Shown here: positions 58,441 through 64,000 of the stretch, piece by piece | How positions within the stretch are numbered: the stretch's first letter is position 1 | Layout: every line of letters begins with the position of its first letter | The notes under the pieces: generated by a model | What the model saw: only the letters and a program-made list of their open reading frames with translations | Databases searched by the model: none | Told to the model about the DNA's origin: nothing | Position numbers and translations under genes: made by a program | From: Hordeum vulgare subsp. vulgare | Lineage: Eukaryota > Streptophyta > Magnoliopsida > Poales > Poaceae | Reading direction: 5' to 3' | Length of the DNA stretch: 64,000 bases | Assembly: GCF_904849725.1 (NCBI RefSeq) | Contig: NC_058520.1 | Coordinates: 346,205,670-346,269,669, forward strand

Positions 58441-59280
58441 TGCAGAAAAAGTTAGGTTGAGGAAATTAAGATTATGTGTATGGGGACTTGAAGTGTGACT
58501 TTGTTGGCAGTCACATGTTGGGTAGATGGTGTCTGGATCTATGAGCATATCTGCATCTTTGTAGCAGCATGCCAAGAACAGCATCCACATGTTCTTCCCG
58601 ATCCCTATCAGCCACATGGAACATGATCGATCCAGAGTTCCAGACGCTGACGATTAATTACAGCTACCCGCTTGGGATGCTGCACCGGATGAAGGTCGAT
58701 CTTCAGTCAGAGACGTATCATGATCGAGGTGCACTGGTTCCTCTCCTCCTTCATCTCTGTGATGTGTGTTCCTCGAGGAGAGAGAGAGAGAGAGGAGAGA
58801 GAGAGAGTATTAGCACAACACAACATCTCCGTTATTCCTAGCCAAGTCGCACACCTCCAGCGACTCCACCCGCCAAGGCTCGCAATATCCACATGCCACA
58901 TCGATCGATCTCCCTCATGGAGGGGCGGAGCAAAGGGAGACCGACCATAGGAGGGAGGAAACAGGGGTGCGGTGCGGTGTGCGGGTGTACGGTTGCAGAT
59001 GGAGAAGAGGAAACCGGCGGCAGAGCAGAGGGAGGCTGCTTGCAATAGGAAGTGAAAGGGGAGGGGTCGTAGGGGTGGGCGAGCGGAGGTGTCGTGGGGG
59101 TGCTGGGCCTGGATGGGTGGAGGGTTCACGTGACGTGAACGACCGTGTGTTTCAATGTGTGTTGTTTTTCCCGTCGCTGCGCGTGGGGATAGCATCGTAC
59201 AGGGGAAGGATCGGTCTAGCGGCAGTAATCACACAGGACGAGGGGATCAACCGTGGTTGAACCATCACCACGATGGAAGA
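58441..59280. other. Helitron right part: GC-rich segment of unknown origin
   Basis: From 58565 to 59275 the sequence is GC-richer than the rest of the Helitron and has frames on both strands (for example 58569-58841 plus, with NMIDPEFQTLTINYSYPLGM; 58707-59195 minus). It includes an (AG)n run (58776-58808). It could be further captured gene sequence, such as a 5' UTR and first exon, but I cannot identify it. Confidence 0.35.
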
Positions 59281-59707
59281 TCCCCCTTTAATAGTATATC
59301 TATATATATATAGAAACACTATTCATCACACAGGGTGCAAAATAGTTTATTCTTCACCCGAGATAATCTTACGATCAATTTACAAATAAATTATATTCAA
59401 AATACAAATATTTACATTTATATTGAATCACTACGTAAAATTTGACAAAATAAAAACAAAAATATAGGTCACAAGACCAATTTTTTTGAGTTTATTGTAT
59501 TTTTTGCACTATTTTTGTATTGTCGTAATTTTATGTGACATAAAATATTTTTACATTGATTATATTTTTTTACGATCTCTTTTTCGTATAAAATAAGACA
59601 AATTTTATGGAACGTAAAATTACGGTGCATTGATGTTAAAATAAAGGGGGGTGAAGAATAACTATTCCTCACCCAGGGTGACGAATAGCGCGACCCTATA
59701 TATATAC

Positions 59708-59738
<31 letters not shown>

Positions 59739-61007
59739 GGGGTAAGGGGAGAGGGGTTGCGCCCTAGGGTTCCCACCCTAGGGGGGACGGCGGAGATGGG
59801 GCGGCTGCCCTAGGGGTGGATTTGCCCCCAAGTTAGGGTGGCGCCCCCTTTTAGGGTTGGCCTCCCACTAGCCCAACCGCATGGTCCTCAAGTGGGGAGG
59901 TGCGCCCAGCCCACCAGGGGCTGGTGCGCATTCCTCGTAGCCAATGTGGCCCCTTCCGGTGGACCCCCGGTACACTACCAGTGACGCCCGAGCTTTTTCC
60001 GGTGATCAACACGGAACTTCCCATACATCAGTCTTTACCTCCGGACCATTCAAGAGCTCCTCATAATGTCCGGGATCTCATCTAGGACTCCAAACAACCT
60101 TTGGTCACCAACATACATAACTCAACTATACCGAAACGCCACCGAACCTTAAGTGTGCAGACCCTACGTGTTCGAGAACTATGCAGACATGACCGAGACA
60201 CTCTCCGATAAATAACCAATAGTGGGACTTGGATGCCCATATTGGTTCCTACATATTCTATGAAGATCTTTGTGGATCAAACCATGATGTCAAGGATTCA
60301 ATCAATCATGTATGTTGTTCCCTTTGTGCTTCGGTATGTTACTTGCGTGAGATTCGATCGTTGGTATGTCCATACCTAGTTCAATCTCGTTACCGACAAG
60401 TATCTTAACTCGTTCTGTAATACAAGATCCCATGTCTAACTCCTTAATCACATTGCTTGCAAGATCATTGTTATGTTGCATTACCGAGTGGGCCCTAGAG
60501 GTACCTCTCTGTCATACAGAGTGACAAATCCCAAACTCGATCCACGCCAACCCAACAGACACCTTTGGAGATACCTGTAGAGCACCTTTATAGTCACCCA
60601 ATTACATTGTGATGTTTGATACACACAAGGCATTCCTCCGGTGCCCGGGAGTTGCATGATCTCATGGTCATAGAAACAGATACTTGACATGCAGAGAACG
60701 GTAACAATAAACTAACACGATCATATGCTACATTCATAGTTTGGGTCCTGTTCATCACATCATTCTCCTAATGATGTGACCCCATTATAAAATGACAACT
60801 CATGTCCATGGTCATGAAACCTTGACCATCTTTGATCAACGAGCTAGACCATTAGAGGCTTACTAGGGACATTGTGTTGTCTATGTATCCACACATGAAT
60901 TTTGTTTCCAATCAATACAATCCTAGCATGGATAATAAACGATTATCATGAACAAGGAAATATAATAATAACTTTTTTATTATTGCCTCTAGGGCATATT
61001 TCCAACA

Positions 61008-62264
61008 ATATGGAGGTCCCTGCAGCAAACCAACTTACAGTGGATCCTAACGAGGTTTCAATTACTTATTCCGAAGTATAAAGCATGATGAATCATCATT
61101 GCTGAAAGGAGTCACTATGCCACCCTGATTATTCCGAACATGAGTTTAATGCTTTGAGTTTGGTGGATGCGCACCTCGGAGCTGCCTGAGCAGGACTTGA
61201 GGAAGTCGCCAACCGCATGTCAATAAGTCTTAAGGTATGTGTTAGATTTTGACAATCGTATATAAATCCCAATACAGTAGCCCCCGATCCTTAATTGGTC
61301 GGGATGGCCGAATTAAGGGTCTAAACAACCGTGTTGATGTGATTTACATGTTGCAAGGGATGAAAACAAAAAGTTGTCCGAATACCTTGAAATCCACCAA
61401 ACACAGCTCGAGGCTACGAAGGTCGAACTAGAGGAAGTCAAAAAGTTCACAAGGTAAGCACATGGTGAGGAAGTACTTCCAAAATTTCACAGTTGCACTT
61501 TTACATTTGTTTAAGGAAAGTTTACTTTATAGCAGCCGATTCCATTGGTCAGTTGCGAAAAGATGTGGAAGCGTCGAAAGAATCGCAAGGATATGCCGAA
61601 TCTCAGCTCGAGGCTAGCTGTCATTTATTATTCTGGAGTATTGACGAAAAGAAAATACTTGAGGCGAAAAACCAACAACATGCTAGTAAAATTGAGAGTT
61701 TAAAGATTCAATTGGCACACGCCACTGAAGAGAACCAAAGACCGAAGGGTGGTATGTTCGGTAAGTAAGACTCCAAACTTGTAGTTTTGTACATATACAA
61801 TCCCGAACTGACATATACCACTTTTCTTTGTAGCTCTCCTAACTGGGCGTCCTAAAGGGGAAGCCAGCTCCTTATGTGGTAACCTTCTAAAGGAATTATC
61901 CATCGTGCATGAATGAGGGCAAAAGGCAATGAAGAGCATGATCAAGGCACTATGGCCGGTCGAGAAGCGCCAGAAAGGGATGGATGAACTGGCAGATCGT
62001 TTTAAACGGGCTTGACGCCAGTTTGAATTATGGAAAGCGTCAACCTACCAAGAAGGTGCATGATAGGAATGGGCAATGGTGAAGACCAGGTTTACCAAAC
62101 TTGACCCAGTGAAATTGGCTCTAGTTGGACCGGTAGGGCGAGATGGTCAGGAGGTGCCTCTCCACTTGGTTTATGATCAACTGATGCATGTGGCACATCT
62201 CTCGCGACAAGACTGTCCTTTGGACATGATAATAGATAATCTAGATCAACGACCAGATGTGTAA
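61008..62264 (+). pseudogene. G antisense accessory ORF (aORF), four exons, with stops
   Basis: Plus-strand exons with canonical borders: to 61234 (…ALSLVDAHLGAA, stop, AGLEEVANRMSISLK; donor GTATGT), 61358-61453 (DENKKLSEYLEIHQTQLEAT; donor GTAAGC), 61516-61760 (SIGQLRKDVEASKESQGYAE; donor GTAAGT) and 61834-62264 (LTGRPKGEASSLCGNLLKEL to PLHLVYDQLMHVAHLSRQDC, then MIIDNLDQRPDV and stop). Exons 2 and 3 are Lys/Glu/Gln-rich and should form a coiled coil. At least three in-frame stops make it non-functional. It runs opposite to pol of G. H0 removed or displaced its 5' part. Confidence 0.72.
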
Positions 62265-63095
62265 TTTTATGTAACTATGTACTTGAGATCACATTGTCCT
62301 CCATCCGATTTGTAAATGCTGCCTTAACCAGCCATCATCTTCTACCTCCCTTGAAAATAATCAGGGAGTGTTTCATACTATGTAACATGTGTTAACAGGG
62401 AAATAGTTCAAAGAATGAGGCAATACGGTCATATGGTTGTAACAAATAGATCGTGGTCGTGGAGATATGTTATATTACTTTTATAATGTAAGAAACATCT
62501 TCCCAAGAAAATAGTTCCTCTATGGGTTACTTTCTTCGGGTTTCTACGCTAAAGTAGATATGACAACCGAATATCCACGGTATGCGGATGATGGTTGCGT
62601 TGGGAAAATTAACCCCTCGTGATGATCACCTAATTATTTTTACTTCCTTTTGTGCCTGACAAATTATGTCCTTAAGAACCCTAGCTTTTGGCTTCACCCA
62701 TCCGAGGTCTGTATTCGGATAACCCTGTCGTAACAATCGCAAAGGTGCTCCATTTATGCTCTAGCCGAACAATCGGGAACATAGAGGATAAGCACAGGAG
62801 CCAAGCAACCCATCTTGGCCAAATCATAAGTCAAATTGGTGCGTATAATGGCTTGAAACAATATAGGAAGGATGCATACATCATAAAGGCGAAAATAGAT
62901 GCATAGATGTACTTTGATCAGTTTTACTAAGAAGCCCCGAGTTGTTACCGGAAAATATATTTTCGCGGACATAGTTTGGTCGAGCCGAACATAGCCTAGG
63001 ATATGCTAATCAACCTTAAAATGAAAAGAGTATACATAAAAAATTGAAAAGAGAAAAGAAAAACTAATTGAGTGTGATGACACTAGTCTAGTTGT
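62265..63095. other. G spacer between aORF and pol
   Basis: No ORF of note and no recognisable repeat, apart from a short A-rich stretch near 63020-63065. It lies between two convergent coding regions (aORF on +, pol on -), so it should contain both 3' ends. Confidence 0.6.
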
Positions 63096-64000
63096 AGAAA
63101 CACCGAACACGAGTTGCGGTCCATGGATTTGGTTCAAGGCAATTATATGACGAGTTGCGGAGACGATACGCTCCTCGTGCAAGTACTTCATCAACTATGA
63201 AAGGGTCCTCCCAAGTTTATTCTTCTTCTTCTCCAGGAGGCATAGCACGAGCTTGCCCACATTATATGCCTTTTCCCAAACTCCCCTCCACTGGTAGCAC
63301 CGAGCCTGTTGTTGATAAAAAGGTGGAACGTGCCAGAGCTTTATCACGTTCTTCTTCTAGTGCATCCAAGTCGTCCCGTCGATCTAGGTCGACCTCTTTT
63401 CCCTCATACATGCGCACTCTAGGTTCATCATGGATGATATCACACTGGGAAGACTACTTCCTCCCCGTTTACCATAAAAATGGCGTATATCCCCTTGATT
63501 GGTTCAGGGTGGTGCGCAAGCCCCATAGTATGGAGTCAAGCTCCACTACCCAATGGAAATTAGATTCCGTCAGAGATCGGACCAAGCGCGGTTTGATTCT
63601 ACTCATGATGAGGCCATTGGCTCGTTCCACCTGTCCATTGGGTTGTGGGTGGTACACATATGCGTAACCGAGCTTGATGCCCAAATTACCACACCAGTCC
63701 TTCACTTCCTGAGCTTCGAAATTGGATCAATTGTCCGTTATTGTACTATGAGGGACACCATAATGGTGAACCACGCCTAATATAAAATCAAAAATCGGTC
63801 CGGACTTGGCAGAAGTTACCGGTTTGGCTTCAATCCACTTAGTGAGTTTATCGACCATAACGAGTAAATATTTTTCTTAGACCCCCCTTTAAGTTGTCCG
63901 GCCATGTCCAACCCCCACACCACAGAATTCCAAGTGATTGTTATCATCCAAAGAGCCGTTGCGGGCATGTGGCTTTGATTTGCAAAAAGCTGACGCCCAA
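63096..64000 (-). pseudogene. G integrase, C-terminal half
   Basis: Read from the right edge: WGLDMAGQLKGG and VDKLTKWIEAKPVTSAKSGP, then GVVHHYGVPHSTITDN with a stop, then the open frame 63469-63705 (KDWCGNLGIKLGYAYVYHPQ, NGQVERANGLIMSRIKPRLV, ILWGLRTTLNQSRGYTPF). After a frame change near 63469 it continues CDIIHDEPRVRMYEGKEVDL, LDALEEERDKALARS and WEDPFIVDEVLARGAYRLRN. This is the D-D-E core and C-terminal domain of Tat-type Gypsy integrases. Stops and shifts make it a pseudogene. Confidence 0.88.

Larger units (their letters stand above)
55033..59300 (-). mobile_element. Non-autonomous Helitron (about 4.3 kb)
   Basis: On the minus strand the right-hand side starts near 59300 with TATACTATTAAAGGGGGA, which resembles the TCTATACTATTAAA start of grass Helitrons. 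The left-hand side ends with a 6-bp-stem hairpin CCCGTGGCAACGCACGGG, seven bases (CATTCGA), then CTGG at 55033-55036, followed by T. A CCGT-GCAACG-CACGG hairpin a few bases before CTRR, with a 3' flanking T, is the standard Helitron 3' end in grasses. There is no target duplication, as expected. No RepHel helicase is visible, so it is non-autonomous. The exact 5' end is uncertain by about 15 bp because of TA-rich flanks. Confidence 0.78.
54596..59696. mobile_element. Hairpin MITE with ~380-bp inverted arms (about 0.83 kb net), split by a Helitron
   Basis: Left end GGGTCGCGATATTCGTCACC at 54596; right end is its inverted form (GGTGACGAATAGCGCGACCC) ending at 59696. The arms 54596-about 54975 and about 59312-59696 are inverted copies over their whole length, sharing TGAGGAATAGTTA, AAAATTACGTTC-type and ACCTCGGGTGA words. 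Each arm also has inverted motifs at its own ends (TATTCGTCACCC / GGTGATGAATAG). There is no coding capacity. I see no clear target duplication. Long arms would suit a Mutator-like or fold-back MITE, but the superfamily is not settled. Confidence 0.75.
1..61007 (-). mobile_element. H0: BARE/Angela-type Copia retrotransposon, left-truncated by window, split by A
   Basis: Two segments, 1-761 and 51689-61007, form one minus-strand Copia element interrupted by element A. Reading right to left: 5' LTR (61007 to 54130), altered PBS, leader, remnant gag, protease/pre-integrase, integrase, then after the A insertion the integrase C-terminal linker and the start of RT at the left edge. The 3' LTR lies outside the window. 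The LTR begins (on the minus strand) with TGTTGGAAATATGCCC, the hallmark start of the Angela/WIS/BARE LTRs. Coding frames are broken throughout, so it cannot make protein. Relative to C and E it lacks about 0.9 kb of gag. It lies in a Tat-lineage Gypsy element (G). Confidence 0.9.
54130..61007 (-). repeat. H0 5' LTR (about 1.78 kb net), split by a MITE carrying a Helitron
   Basis: Segments 54130-54595 and 59697-61007. The left part starts TGGGGAACGTCGCATGGG (plus strand) and the right part ends GGGCATATTTCCAACA at 61007, the two termini of the Angela-like LTR. The insertion lies at the TATA region: C and E read CCTCCGTATATATAGG there, and here the flanks are CCCCGTA and TATATATA. The right part has an expanded TA tract (59697-59738). 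Confidence 0.9.
61008..64000 (-). mobile_element. G: Tat-lineage Gypsy retrotransposon, 3' part, running off the window
   Basis: The minus strand contains integrase (63100-64000) of the RIRE2/Grande (Tat) type, followed downstream by about 0.8 kb of non-coding DNA and then an antisense, intron-containing ORF (61008-62264). An antisense extra ORF downstream of pol is a known trait of Tat-lineage elements (gene 23 of Grande, aORFs of the Tat lineage). H0 is inserted in that ORF. LTRs and gag/RT lie outside. Confidence 0.8.

Noticed and set aside
58707..59195. 162-codon minus-strand ORF in the Helitron as an intact gene
   Set aside because: No recognisable domain, spans an (AG)n microsatellite and overlaps other frames; a possible captured fragment only.
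55033..59300. Single large transposon with 380-bp TIRs (Pack-MULE) covering 54596-59696
   Set aside because: The interior has its own Helitron-type ends (hairpin plus CTGG and a TATACTATTAAA-like start), and no 9-bp TSD flanks the TIRs. The nested model fits better, though the alternative is not excluded.

Overview
This window is intergenic DNA of a large grass genome, most likely Triticeae (wheat, Aegilops or barley). The evidence is four copies of a Copia element with ~1.8 kb LTRs of the BARE/WIS/Angela type, an Athila-type Gypsy element, a large coding-free LTR element of the Sukkula/LARD kind, a CACTA transposon and a Helitron. I see no intact host gene, rRNA, tRNA or CRISPR array. Family names come from memory of Triticeae repeats; the structures (LTR ends, PBS, PPT, TIRs, target-site duplications) are read from the sequence.

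Almost everything is one nested stack. Outermost is G, a Tat-lineage Gypsy element on the - strand (61008-64000, running off the right edge). H0, a Copia element on the - strand (1-61007, its left LTR lies outside the window), is inserted in G. A, a Copia element on the + strand (762-51688), splits H0 inside its integrase. F, a 2.9 kb non-coding CACTA element (3180-45519, TSD GCA), splits the leader of A. D, a 10.3 kb Athila-like Gypsy element on the - strand (4933-44353, TSD ATGAG), splits F. B, an 11.9 kb LARD on the + strand (7419-27934, TSD CACAT), splits the 3' region of D. C, a Copia element on the - strand (15882-24470, TSD GCCCC), splits the 3' LTR of B. E, another - strand Copia element (35122-43744, TSD GAACT), splits the 5' LTR of D. 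Separately, the 5' LTR of H0 holds a hairpin MITE (54596-59696) that is itself split by a Helitron (about 55033-59300). With insertions removed, net sizes fit intact elements: A 8.58 kb, B 11.92 kb, C 8.59 kb, D 10.27 kb, E 8.62 kb, F 2.91 kb.

Coding content is retroelement pol/gag debris. D keeps a nearly readable pol (protease, RT, RNase H, integrase, mostly one frame with a few stops) and an intact 173-codon third ORF. That ORF follows a spacer which resembles D's own LTR promoter region and is followed by a second polypurine tract. G carries an antisense, intron-containing coiled-coil ORF. The Helitron carries what looks like a captured three-exon gene fragment with phase-consistent splice sites.

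The most interesting biology is in the Copia copies. A, C and E are independent insertions, each with its own flanks, yet they share the same disabling changes: a stop at the gag zinc knuckle, a frameshift in the integrase C-terminal region, and a 1-nt insertion plus a D-to-V change in the RT YVDD motif. They also share an altered PBS. Their source copy was therefore already dead and must have been copied in trans by a helper element.
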